From Plantago major (taxonomy: Eukaryota > Streptophyta > Magnoliopsida > Lamiales > Plantaginaceae): 64,000 bases of DNA. Every line of letters begins with the position of its first letter. Position 1 is the first letter of the stretch. The stretch lies in the NCBI GenBank assembly GCA_026545765.1, contig CM048840.1, positions 1,943,265 through 2,007,264 of the forward strand, given 5' to 3'. Positions 45,454 to 57,600 of the stretch are shown piece after piece. Both the position numbers and the translations under genes were made by a program. The notes below the pieces were generated by a model, which worked only from the letters and a program-made list of their open reading frames with translations, ran no database searches and was not told the origin of the DNA.

Positions 45454-48400
45454 CCGTTCATGGATGTACGATCGACGGTGGTAAATGATGAGTTTCTAGG
45501 AGTTTCAGAGAAGGGTTAAAGGTTTCATCTCGCTTGCCATGGGACATCCGGTTTGTGCAATTGGGGTTGATAAAGTGTCTTGCACATTGAAACCTGCGGA
45601 AACAAGCAATTTATGACGCCATCGCAGATTCGAGCACTTGCGACGTTATGGATTCATGCCCGAGTATCATGTATGGATTCATCACGGAGGAAGCACCGCC
45701 CATGGCATACCTCCAATGGAGGGAGAGGCGGTTGGGGCCTATTGAGTGCCTTTCGCTTTTAACATGTGCATGGTTTATTGGGAGGAGGATGTAGATCTGT
45801 TGGAATGCAAGTTCTGTGGTAGGGAGCGTCAAGTGATGAGGAGGGGTGCATGAGAATGAGGAGTTTCATCCGCTTTTGTCTCTAAAGCTTGTATAACTAG
45901 TAATCATTAGTTGATATATATATGAAACCAAACATTATGGTAAAATTGAAGTCGATGTAACTTATATTATGTAATGCCTTAACAATTGGTCAAGCTAATA
46001 TAACTTATATTACGTAGCAATTGATTGAATTATTGTGAAATTGATTTATTACCGTAAATGAAAGACCTCGATCTAATGAATTCAAACGTGTCGTTATTAT
46101 CTAATTATTCAATGAATACCGATCGTGGATGGATGTATTGTCGTACTCTCAATGGCGAGTTCAATGGAGTTTTCGAAGGGGTTGAAGGTTTCATTGAATT
46201 TGCAATGTCAAATCCGTCTTGTGTAAAGGATGGGTTGATAAAGTGTCCTTGTGCGTAAACAAGCAACACGTGACTCCTAAAGTGGTAGTCCAAAGACTTG
46301 AGGAAAAATGGATTCCTTCCTGCGTATCGGTATGGAATCATCATGGTGAGGAAGCAACACCCAATACATATGGCCAATCTGACAACGTGGAAGGAAGAGA
46401 AAAATGAACAAGTCGGGAACAATCCCAATCAAGGCGATGCTATTCGAGCTCGAGTCGAACAAATGGTGTACGATCTTTGGGCGGAGTTCGTGGACACAAC
46501 CAACACCAAACCGAGGTGGAGGTGGAGGAACCACCGAATCGAGGATCAGTTGTTCTTTGACTTGTTAGAATCATCAAGGAAGCCGGTTTACCCGGTGTAA
46601 GCTCACCGAGTTGTCTTTGTTATCTCGGTTAATGAGTTGTAAGGCTAATGGCCAGAATCAAACGAGCTTCAATGAATGGGTTGTAATGTCGGACCTTTGT
46701 CCTGAAGAAAACCTAGTTCCCACCAACTTTACCAAGCGAAGAAAAGATGCGGGATTAGAAATGCCAGGTAACCATGATCGTTGTCCTAAAATGTGCATGA
46801 TATATTGGGAGGAGGATGCGATCTAATAGAATGCAAGTTCTGGTAAGGAACGTACAAGCGTTACAAGGAGGGGCGCAAAGAAACGACAAAAGAAAATCTC
46901 TCACATAAGAAAATGTGGTACTTCCTCTAGCACCTCGTTTGAAAAGATTGTATGCTTCAAGTGCTTCATGGATAAAATGCGGTGGCACAAGGAGCGAGTA
47001 ATCTCGGATAATGTCAAGGTGGTAGAATGGACCATCCAACAGACTCACCCGCATGGAAATCGTTTGACAAGACATATCCGAGTTTGCGGCCGAATCTAGA
47101 AATGTACGTTTGGGACTTTATGCGGATGGTTTTAACGCTCGGTAGTGAACGTAAATACTCTTGTTGGCGCTTATGCTCACACCATAATCGCCTTCGTGAG
47201 TGCATGAAGGAGCCATTCATGTTTCGATCGCATTGGTGCTCGGGCGAAAGATCCCGGATCGACGTTGGATGTTTTCTTGCAACCCCTAATCAAGGAGCCG
47301 ATCGAGTTGTGGACGGATGGTATCCTCAAGATATGATGTGTCGACAAAAAGAACTTCACCTTGAGAGCTCTTCTTTGGACCGTGAGTGACTTCCTGCGTA
47401 CTCCATGCTATCTGGAAGGAAAACAATGAGAAATATGCATGTCCACATTGCTTGGAGGATATGATGCATTTAGACCAAGGGTAGTGGAAAATTTTGTTGG
47501 TTTGATTGTCACATCGTAGGTTGCTAGAAAGTGACCATCCGCTCAGAAGAACAAGGATCAATTCTTGAAAAATAAAGTCGTCAACAAAAAAGCCCGACAA
47601 GACTTCTTGTGCACAAATTCTTGCGAGATTGATAGATTGGGTCTTATGAAGGTGATCGAGCTTGGGTGGATGAAGCATAACGAGAAAATTGGTAAAAATG
47701 TGGTGGAGGAAGAGAAGCATTTTTCGGGACTTGCTTTACCGAGCAATCTTCTTATCCGTCACAACTTAGATTTCATGCACATTGAGAAGAACGTGTTCGA
47801 GAACTTATTGAATACACTTTGCAACATTGAGGGAAAACAAAGGACCATGCAAGTCTAGATCCGAGTTGTCGACGTGGTAAAAGGCCCGAGTTGACAAAGA
47901 AGGATGAGAATGGTAAGTGGTCGAAAGGCTACACAATTGACAACGCTTCTAGGTCAATTTTGTTTGATTGGGTGAGGGCATTGAGTTTCCCAGATAATTA
48001 CGCCTCAAATTTAGAGAGGTGTGGATTTGAAGAAGACAAAGGTTTATGGGATGAAGAGCCACGATCGTCATGTGTTCATGGAGAGGCTTATCCGGTAGCA
48101 TTTCGAGAGCTTCCGCGAAACACGTATGGACTGCTATCACCGAGTTGAGCTTATTTTTCAAAAATTTAGGCACAAGGGTGGTTCATGATAAAGTGTTGGA
48201 AAATCTTGAAAGGAACATACCATTGATTCTATGCAAGCTCGAGCGTATCTTTCCACCGAAATGGTTTGATTCTATGGAGCACTTGCTTCACCTTCCTCAT
48301 GAAGCGAGACTTGTTGGACCGGTTCAGTATCGATGGATGTATCCATTCGAGAGGTACTTGGGAAAATTGAAGAAGTATGTCAACAACAAAGGTAAACCTG

Positions 48401-49490
48401 AAGGTTCGATTGCCAATGCCTACATTCGAGAGGAAACTGCAACCTTCGCTCTTATTACTTTGATGAACACGTCCTACGAAGGCAAGAAGGCCGCTCAAAA
48501 TGCATACATTCGTAGTTCAAGCGGATGATGAGTTTTCCTATCTGTCTTCAAGGTATCGGGAGACCTCTTGGTGCGACTAAGAAAGAATATCTTACGGATA
48601 AAGAGTTGAAAGCACCAATATTATGTCCTCACGAATTGTCCGAGGTTGACCAAGATATATGGTACTATTTGCGAGGTCAAGAACCATTTATTTAAATTTT
48701 AATATAGCTACGCAAGTCTCTACTTCAATTATAGACTTATCGAATCAATGTTTGCGCTTTTTCAAAAGCGTTGTTTGGAAGAAAATCCTCGGATGAGAGG
48801 ATACACTAGAGGAACTACTTGACTCAAAAATTCCTACGAAATTCCAGTTGGTTCCGAGAGTATGTCCGGAATCCTATTAACAACGTCACATGCATATACT
48901 TAAAGGGGCTCGCAGAGGGTCCATTCAAAAAGGTCTACACATTCCCAGGTTATATAGTCAATGGCCTTAGGTTCCACACGACTGAATGTAACACGGCCAT
49001 GGCGACAAGCAACTCCGGGGTGTGTGTTAATGGTGCAGAAGAGTATGGAGACGCTACTTTGTTTGATTTCCACGGCAAGCTAAAACGAATTGTGAGGATT
49101 GAATATTCGGATTGCCATTTAAACGAACCTTCTTGTTTGACGTTGAGTGGTATGATCCTAATCCAGAGGTACGAGGAAGAACGCGGTATGAAATGGTTGA
49201 TGTGAACCAAAAGAAGAGGTAGAACAAGTATGAACCATTTATTCTGGCGACTCAAGCACGACAAGTGGTGTTTCTTGAATATCCAAGTAGAAAACGCGAT
49301 AAGGGGGAATGGTTAGCTGCGGTACCTATTCGTGCTCACTCGAAAGTGGAGTACATTGAGAAAGACGACTCAATTACCAACTCGTACCAACAAGAGGATG
49401 TCGATAAACAAGCAGAAGATCCCATAGAAGCAGATGATGAGTTGTTTGATCTGCACGAGGACCAATATGTAGTCTTAGAGACGCTATAAT
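45454..49490 (+). pseudogene. tnpD-like CACTA transposase (Transposase_21), disrupted
   Basis: Blocks in order: a Transpos_assoc domain at 46100-46258 (TDRGWMYCRTLNGEF, LIKCPCA), with a second degraded copy at about 45454-45840; the transposase core around 47565-47858 (NLLIRHNLDFMHIEKNVFEN); a DUF4218-like block at 48130-48500 (RNIPLILCKLERIFPPKWFD, GPVQYRWMYPFERYLGKLKK); and a C-terminal block at 48819-49205 (FPGYIVNGLRFHTTECN, NSGVCVNGAEE). Intact proteins of this family carry the DDE nuclease that excises the element. Frame changes and stops separate almost every block, so the copy is dead. The duplicated N-terminal domain suggests an internal rearrangement. Confidence 0.8.
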
Positions 49491-49596
49491 GGTATATTAT
49501 GTGTATTATGAGTAATTATATGTTATTATAATCATATGTATTATAACTCGTACTAACACATTTTTATTGTATTTATTACATTTTTTTGCAGATGAC

Positions 49597-51372
49597 ATGA
49601 GGTCGTCCACCTATCGTCCCCACGCAATGCCGCATGATAGTGGTGGGTCGGGGACACCGTCGATGTGGAGGGCTCAAGATCGTGACAAGAGTCTCGGATT
49701 CTCGAGACCCCGAGAGAGAAGCTACCGGTCGGCCGGACACATCTTTGGAGGACGACCACGACGATTGTCCCTACCTCGTGTTCGATCCAAACAATCCCAA
49801 CGTCACGGGGACTTTGCTGTGATTTTCCTATTGGTCCCGCCAAGTAAGTATTATACATTCTTCTTAAATATGTAAAACATAACCGATAATGATAGTTGAC
49901 AAGTATAAATTGTTGTACTAAAGTAATGCATATTCGTTTCTTGTATCTTATACATTGACAACTTATGGCCTGGAGGTGCACAACAAACTAGGTGACATCT
50001 TCCTGAAAGGAGAGAGCCACCCAGGTGGTGGTGAGTGTTGGAGCCACATCTCGAGCGCATGAGGGCCGAGTACTTGATGAGCCGAGGTAAGTTAAAATAT
50101 GACATTCATTTGTTTGTAATTATAATCGTTTTAATATGAGTGGTATGTTAGCCACCGTATGTGAGTGGTATGTTAGCCACTTTATTTGGGTGATATGTTA
50201 GTCACCATTGTGTTAGTAAATTTTAGGACAATGTGAGTGGTATGTTAGCCAACGTATGTGAGTGGTATGTTAGCCACTTTATTTGGGTGATATGTTAGTC
50301 ACCATTGTGTTAGTAAATTTTAGGACACTGTGAGTGGTATGTTAGCCACTGTATGTGAGTGGTATGTTAGCCACTATATGTGAGTGGTATGTTAGCCACT
50401 TTATTTGGGTGATATGTTAGTCACCATAACATTTATGTTGTTAGGACATGTATTGACTTTGGATGTTGTATGAAATTGGGAATGTAGAAGGAGTACTTCA
50501 TTCAAAGAAGGTTGATCCCAGATCTGGCGCGTTTAGAGGTGGGATCCAAATCTGAGGATATGGTCTGACGTGGAAGGCCATTCGGGATCGGGTGGCCCAA
50601 TCCTCCACGAGTTGATGCAACGGAGGGCCCTTTGGGATGCTTCATGGCCGAATCGATGTCCGTGACGTTGCTTGACCAACAGTAACCGCATCCCGATCGT
50701 CACGGCAGAAGGGACGTTCACCACCTTGGGAGGCGATCTCACATCGATTATTATCAATCGGTGCGTATATATGTGTTTTGCAATCTAGCATTACGTGTAT
50801 GTATGAAGTCTCTGCTGCTCTATTACTTGTAGATGATAAATTGTTGACTAGATCTGGTTTGATTCAGGTGGCACGGGGGGAGGTGACATCCAAGTATGCC
50901 ATCTTCAAGAAGGCCAAGCAGAAGGGCGGGGTATGGACCGATCACGGCCTCGTCTATCATGATATGTTTATGTTGCTTAAAGTTCATATTTGTACACTAT
51001 TACAAGTTACTTTTTAAAAGCGAATCGATCATTATATCTGCTATTTACGATTTCAGTGAGGTTGATGCTCGGTGGCGAGGCGGAGGACGAGACGGGTGAT
51101 GTGTTGTCAATCAACAAGTTGACAACATCTTCCTAGAGGTCAACAAACCGACAAGAAAGGACGAATATATGGACTCGGAGCCTCGGTTTGCATCGGCTAG
51201 TCCGGCGTGCTCATCATCATCCCAGCCAGACGTCCGGTTTACACGTGACTGTGTCTCGAAATGGTGCGAACAAAGTCCGGGAACATGTTGCTCGGCTAAC
51301 TCAAGAGATGGAGCAACAAAGGGACGAGATGGGCCGCTGACAGAGAACGAAGGAGGAGAACGAGCGCCTTGA
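49597..51372 (+). pseudogene. tnpA-like CACTA gene, disrupted
   Basis: Homologous in layout to 22536-24528. The first block has PTSLEDDHDDCPYLVFDPNN-like sequence (about 49728-49810, in a shifted frame), the second WRCTTN/KLGDIFLKGESHPGGG (about 49965-50030), the third begins EYFIQRR at about 50492, and the last contains a DNIFLEVNKPTRKDEYMD stretch (about 51120-51175). Each block is broken by stops or frameshifts. The 97-bp hairpin array lies between blocks two and three, exactly as the 141-bp array does in the shorter element. Confidence 0.6.
50138..50426 (+). repeat. 97-bp tandem repeat of hairpins in the CACTA intron
   Basis: Three units start at 50138, 50235 and 50332 (period 97). Each has two GTGGTATGTTAGCCAC hairpins and one GTGATATGTTAGTCAC hairpin; the last unit has an extra copy. 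The tail TTGTGTTAGTAAATTTTAGG is shared with the array at 23105. Confidence 0.9.
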
Positions 51373-51914
51373 TTCTGAATGGAGCGATTCATGTCCCGTC
51401 GCCATCACCCACCCCACCCCGTCGATAGCTAGTTATGTATCTGTATGTTCGGATTTTTTCATATTTACACTTGTTTGGATAATTTCTCCATTCAATATTA
51501 CTTTTTATTCATTGAAACATTTTCCGTATTATTGATTTATTATCGAACATTATATTGATTAAATAGGTGAACTACGAAAATAGGGATTAATATGAAATAA
51601 ATAGTGATCAAGTAGTGACGGAATTCACAAAGGAATTCACGGACGGAATTTCAAATTCCGTCACTAGTCCAATTAAAATATTTAGCGACGGATAGATTCT
51701 ATCCGTCGCTAAATTTCGGAATTAAAAAAAAATAATTGGTCAATCCGTCGTCCAATCCGTCGCAAATTGGACGACGGATTGTTATCCGTCGCCATTACCT
51801 GTGGGGCGACGGATTTTCTATCCGTCGCCCGATCCGTCGCCAGAGCTGGGGCGACGGATAGCTGGCCTGTAGCGACAGATCTATCCGTCGCTACAGGCCA
51901 GATTTTTTGTAGTG

Positions 51915-52376
51915 ATAGAAAGAAGTGGTGGAGTGGCCTCTGAAAAATTGACCGGATATGTTGGCCGGATCTGTTGATGGAGAAGAAGGGGCGTTAGGAA
52001 GAAGGGAAGAAGAAAGGGGAAGAAAGTGAAAATAGGAAGAAGAAAGGTGATTAAGTTGAAATTTTGACCAAGATACAAGGATATTCTAGGCAATTCGTAA
52101 TAAATGGTGACTTGAGTGTAAGTAACAAATATATTGTTGTTTTAGAGTAAAAATTTGTCCCAAAGATGACTGATCCATAGCTCGCCGAATATTTTATATG
52201 TACTTCATAACACCGATGTTTCTGGGTATAAGTATACTGGTTTAGATGGGGCTATTGACCATTTGATTAAAAGAAGTAGGTTACGAAACTCATAGGTGCT
52301 AGTTAATTACATCAAGTGTCTGGTTAAACAAATAAACTACTCGATTAAGCTTCGTGAAAGATTTATTTTATAAATA
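51915..52376. other. Intergenic stretch
   Basis: Purine-rich (GAAGAA) tracts near 51975-52050; no gene recognised. Confidence 0.5.
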
Positions 52377-52600
52377 CTACCTCCGTTTTTTTTAAACTTG
52401 CTATATTGATTGATCATTAACTGCGATTGATGAATTATTTAAGCGATAATAAGAATAATTTAATAAAATCATATAATAAAAATTTAGTAATTAAATTTTT
52501 ATTATATGATTTTATTTAATTATTTACTATTATAGCTTAAGAAGAATTATCACAAAGTTTAAATATCAGTATCAAAATGACAGTTTTAACGGAGGAGTAG
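52377..52600. mobile_element. Stowaway-type MITE
   Basis: Begins CTACCTCCGTTTTTTTTAAA and ends AACGGAGGAGTAG, with TA at both sides. The interior has a long AT-rich palindrome around 52475-52520. Confidence 0.6.
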
Positions 52601-52619
52601 TAGAAAAAATTATATCATA

Positions 52620-53019
52620 CTCCCTCCGTCCCATAGAAGTTGGTCACTTTTGCCATTTTGAGTGTTTCAGTAGAGTTGTCCACTTTCATTTCTTTGTCAT
52701 TTTAAAAACAATTATACTATAATTTTATAGTATCCTCCACTACTCCTAAAACTCCACATGTACTATAGCGTTATACTCCCTCTGTTCCTTTTAAAACTTG
52801 TCATATTACTATTCTGCGGTCAACTGTCTCCGACTTTGACCACAAATTACTCTTAAACTATAATAGTAAATAATTAAATAAAATCATATAATAAAAATTT
52901 AATTATTGACCGGTCAAAGTCAATATAGCAAGTTTTAAAAAAACGGAGGGAGTAATATTACTATCCTTAAAACATGTGCATGAACATTAATATGGACAGT
53001 TTATTCGGGACGGAGAGAG
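52620..53019. mobile_element. Stowaway MITE carrying a nested Stowaway MITE
   Basis: Outer ends are CTCCCTCCGTCCCATAGAAG and GGGACGGAGAGAG with TA at both sides (52618-52619 and 53020-53021). A second complete element (52776-52952) lies inside. Confidence 0.8.
52776..52952. mobile_element. Nested Stowaway MITE (177 bp)
   Basis: CTCCCTCTGTTCCTTTTAAA at the left and inverted TTTTAAAAAAACGGAGGGAG at the right, with TA flanks at 52774-52775 and 52953-52954. Confidence 0.85.
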
Positions 53020-54396
53020 TATTATATTAGTATAAATTGGATGGGTGGACAAAATATTTGAATGGGAGGTAGATGTTTTTGTCATGCTAGGGATTATATG
53101 TATATGACAACAACACAACATGATGGTGTTACAAGTGGACAAGTTGTTGGAGTTTAATTGAGCATAGCTTGGTAGTGAGTGGTAAACTGGTAATAAAACA
53201 TGGACTTTTATCTCACCAAAATTTACAGATGAGATAACGGCATTGCTTCATCGTTATTCCGTTACTTTATAAGTTTGGTTACAGTAGTGGCCCTTCATTG
53301 CTCGCACCGTGAAGGGAGTAAGAAATAGAGGGGGGGGGGGGGGGGGGGGGGGTTAAGAAGAATAGAGCTAGTCGGTAGAAATAACAAAGTAAAATTTAGG
53401 AGCATAGGATAAATGCTCCATCAAATGTTCACAAACTATTCCACCTCACTACCAATACACAATGGACCTCTCCAAGTCCAAAATAAGTGATTCTAGGCAA
53501 ATCTAGATGAAGATTAAAATGATGATCACTTGTTGTCTATCATGTCAGGCATTCATTTGTTTAACCAAATGTGATATGTTGTAATAAGATCTTACAGGAA
53601 GATTAAACAACATCTAAGAAAATACTCCAAAGAATGTCCAATAATATATAGTATGTGCATGCTCCAAACTAAATTTTGACTTAATGGGCCCAAAACCACC
53701 TTAGACAAATGTGCCATAACCCAAGAAATTACAAACCAAATCTCACATAATACAAAGTGAGTATCTGACAATGCCAGAACCTTTGCAACCCGGGCAAGTT
53801 TTGAACGATGCAGATCATCTTGAAAGAAAAAAAAAATATTGAAAATGTACAATATGTGTAATGGTCATCCTCCAGGCTAATCTTGTTGTTGTAATAGATT
53901 GGAAAACAATACTTATCTAGACCGAGTATTGGAAATCATTTTCGATAGATTAATTTTGCAAATCAACATATGACATGTTTAAGATTCATAAGAGCAATAC
54001 GCATAACTTTAAAGTTATTATGATAGACGAACAATACCTATCATTTTCATTCATGGTTAAATTAATTTCACCTAAATTTTGTTAATCCTTGTGAAAAATT
54101 AAACGAGCTCGTCATGTTGGTCAAAGGGAGCAACACATAACTAGGCAAATTAATTAAGTTGTGCATATTGAATTTATTTATACATAGTATTCACCAATGA
54201 AGCTTGTCAATATAATGCACAGTCGGCAACGAATAATGTATTTGCATAGAAAATTTCATAACCAATAAAACCACCTAAATTGAAAAGATCATATATAGTA
54301 TAATATAATTATTAATCAAAAGAATTAAAATCCAATTTGATGTACAGGTCATTTTACTTGGTCCTTGTCCAGCCCTTCCATGAGTTTCCCCTCCCC
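53020..54396. other. Intergenic region and MIR390 upstream sequence
   Basis: No coding sequence is supported. It contains the G23 run and, next to 54397, the probable MIR390 promoter. Confidence 0.6.
53330..53352. repeat. G23 homopolymer
   Basis: Twenty-three consecutive G. It could form a G-quadruplex or be an assembly/base-calling artefact. Confidence 0.9.
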
Positions 54397-54404
54397 TATA
54401 AATA
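54397..54404 (+). promoter_or_regulatory. TATA box of MIR390
   Basis: TATAAATA, preceded by CCCCTCCC, 180 bp upstream of the mature miR390 sequence. This fits polymerase II transcription of a primary microRNA starting near 54430. Confidence 0.7.
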
Positions 54405-54560
54405 CACTTGCATCCCTTCATTTCTTTCCACACTTCTCCATCTCCATGTCATAATTCATAAACACATTGTGAGTTAGAAAAATCACACAAAACAAAAGAA
54501 TTAAGTAGCATTTCTCTTCTCTTCTGATCACGCTCGCTCGAATTCGATTTCGCGTACATG

Positions 54561-54676
54561 GCAAGAAGGATCTGTGAAGCTCAGGAGGGATAGCGCCATG
54601 ATTAATTAATCGTGTGATGAGGTGGATAAACTAGCGGCGCTATCCATCCTGAGTTCCATTGCTCCTTCAAACTTGC
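54561..54676 (+). ncRNA. MIR390: MIR390 precursor hairpin
   Basis: The 5' arm at 54577-54597 is identical over 21 nt to plant miR390 (begins AAGCTCAGGAGGGATAGC). The 3' arm at 54638-54658 matches miR390* (CGCTATCCATCCTGAG), pairing with only the characteristic central mismatch and one G-U, with 2-nt 3' overhangs. The lower stem also pairs (GCAAG and AAGGA on the 5' side with TCCTTC and CTTGC on the 3' side), and the loop is about 40 nt, much like Arabidopsis MIR390a. In plants miR390 is loaded into AGO7 and triggers TAS3 cleavage, producing the tasiRNAs that repress ARF2/3/4 in leaf polarity, phase change and lateral roots. A short open frame starting at 54622 overlaps the 3' arm and is fortuitous. 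Confidence 0.97.
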
Positions 54677-57600
54677 TGCTGTTAGATCTGCCATTTGCAT
54701 GCCCTTCATATATGTTTATATATTCAGGTACACAAGTTCAGAATGCACAGCTGGTAAAAAAAGAGTACTGTAAATGCGTAGTATATATAGTACTAGTAGT
54801 TATTATTTATTTTGTGATTTTAATTTGGGACTAATGTATGATGATCTATTCTTGACTTGTCAGGTCTAATTTATTCTTCTGGGTTCAATATAGAATCATG
54901 GTTGAATTAATCACCATGTTGTATAGGGCAGGCAGAAACAAAATGATGGTGTTTCCACAATTCCACTTTTGATACTGTTGTTTTTTTGGTGCAATGGACT
55001 GTTTTCCGACCACCCAAATTATGTATTATTTCTTGCAACTTCTTTGATTGAAATTAAGATATTTGTCACCTTAAAGCCTCTAATTGTGAGTCCATAACAT
55101 TTTTGAGACACCTTATCTGATTTGGGATTATGTTCTTTAAATTTTTTACTCAGAAGTGAAGTATGAAATTATGGATTAATACTGTTTTTTCTTGCCTACA
55201 CCTCAGTGCACATATTCAACTTGGTACAAGTACAACCATGATACAGCATTCAAAGCTGTTGTTAGTATGAGGAAACAGTTTCATGGCATGTCAAATTAAT
55301 TAAGGAACTTTGATAGATACAATTTTGGACTTTTGGTCATAAATTTGTTCAATACCTCAAATTAACCTTTTGAAGTATAATAATTAACCTTTTCGATTTC
55401 TGCTCTGCTTTAAGCAGATTAGGTGTACGAATCATTGATTGTAAACACAGGTCTTGGATTTCCAAAGCGATGAATTACTAGTCAAATATCCACACAAATA
55501 TACTTGGGAATTAATTATGCCAATACAAATGAGAATACGTTAAAACACTTCCAAACGCTATATTTTGTAAAATACGTTTAAAACACTTCCCAATTACAAT
55601 GCCTTCTTTTGTCATGGAGGATATGAACAATTTGCTCAGATTCCACAAGGTACATTTACCTGCAAATTCTGTACACAAATTTTAAACATTGTTATTTTTA
55701 TTTCATTGAATTTGGCACTATATATAGATGAGATGGCCTTATAAGCTCTGTGATCACCATGACCAAGAAACAGTAAACCAGGAGATGAGAACTTCAGGCA
55801 TTCGTGACAACCATATAAGACTAAAATATCAGGGATGTTTGTCAAACTACCATTCAATTTCCTCAAGATTTTGAACCATGATTTTAAGTGTATTTTGCAC
55901 AATCTGGTCAGTCACCTTATTAGACATATTTATTACTTGACCAGAATAAATTTGTTTTGTAAATGTCAATAACGTAAAAAGAATTCTTGAAGACTTTGAT
56001 ACTTAGATTTTCTAAAATTAATAAAGATACATTCACCTCTTTTACAAATGAAAAAAGGTCGACATGGGCCTGGCAGGATCTCACATGCTACTGTGGGGGA
56101 TTATTCCATAGACCGGGTTAAATTGTAGACTTTGTGGTGAATAATGATTCAAACACTTGGAAAAATAGTTTAAATTAATTTAAAATACTCATTTCAAGTC
56201 ATGTAGTTTATTCTCAACCATAAGGTATATATCCGGTCCATAAAAGAATTTTTTCAAATGGAATTCCACTTTGTTTATAAATTATAATAACACACTAAAC
56301 TAATCGTATTCTGAGTATCTCAAAACCCCAATTAATAAAGAGAACCATCCAAAATTCCTCCTAAACCATAATTGATTGTTAAACTCATGCCTCATAATTA
56401 CTCCTCATGTGGAGACATTCCAAGCCAAGCATATTTTAATTGATTGAAAGTTTGAAATCCTCCATTCCATGGCATCAATCTTGTAATTAAATTTATGCTG
56501 AATCAGGAAGTTGCAACTCATGATGATTTAATACGTTACACTTACACGATATTTTGTATTGTTCTACAACACAAAAGCATTATGATGCACTATATTTGTA
56601 TTATTAGATCACGTAGATCAATTGATTTATATGTTATATTGTACGACAACATGTAGTGCCATATTGTATCATAAACTACACGGATCTATAATGAGGATAC
56701 ATAGATAAACGAGCCATGGTCTAGTCAAGAATCTTCCCCGAGGAAGGTTACATACATGTGGGTGAACTGATCAGTAGTCAGGTCATGATCTTGAAAGTTC
56801 TAACTTTGATGACAAGATATATTCATTCCCCAAACCCATATATAAGGTCCAATCAAACTTATATACTCCATTTCCAAGCTAGGGACATATTTTCTGAGTC
56901 ATACATTACATTACATACATATATGCGTATATGCATGCACCCAATATATAAGTATATCATATGATTGAATTGAACAATTAATAGTACTATAACTATACAG
57001 CTAAGCTTTGGTGCAGGTGAATTGCAGCAAGCAATTGATGGATGTGGGGTTGTTTGTAATTAATGCATTCTGAGAGGTCTGATGCAGAAATTTAATTAAA
57101 TTTCAGGAGTTATTGTTATGGACTAGTACTGCCAATATTGGCAATGGCAGCATAGCATAGCATGGCATGGCATGGCATGGCATGGGTAGCTTACTAGCTA
57201 GGGTTTTTGTGTTGTGTGTTTTTCCGAGTTGAATTTTGTGCAGGCTTTTTAATAATGGCCATTTAATGCCAACCCAAAACATATAGCTGTGGATGTTGAC
57301 TCCTTTCCCAACTAACTTCCTTCGGCTACCTTCTTCTCGTGTCTTCTTACTGCCTCCAGGTGGTTGCGTATAAGATACATTACAATATATAATACACATC
57401 GTACAATCGAGACACAACAGTATATATGTTTGTAGATCATTTTATTTTCTTTCTATTTTAAAACTTATGTCTTCCAACAATTATATGATATCAAATCAAC
57501 AATTTGGTGTGCATGTATTTCTTGCCAATACTATTGTCACTCAGATCCAAATTGATACATAGATACTTAAATATCTCATGACATAGTGTTGCCAATGCCA

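Larger units (their letters stand above)
44356..51914 (+). mobile_element. CACTA (En/Spm) element, 7.56 kb, with broken tnpD and tnpA genes
   Basis: Ends are CACTACAAGAAA (44356) and TTTTTTGTAGTG (51914) with a 3-bp ATA duplication (44353-44355 and 51915-51917). GCGACGGA/TCCGTCGC subterminal repeats fill about 44375-44655 and 51600-51900. The 5' leader is homologous to that of the shorter copy at 21345. Inside are a tnpD-like transposase relic (about 46120-49490) and a tnpA-like relic (about 49597-51372), both on the plus strand and in the standard order. Confidence 0.92.

Noticed and set aside
54622..54834. 70-residue open frame downstream of miR390
   Set aside because: It overlaps the miR390 star arm and has no recognisable domain. 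The hairpin explains the conservation.
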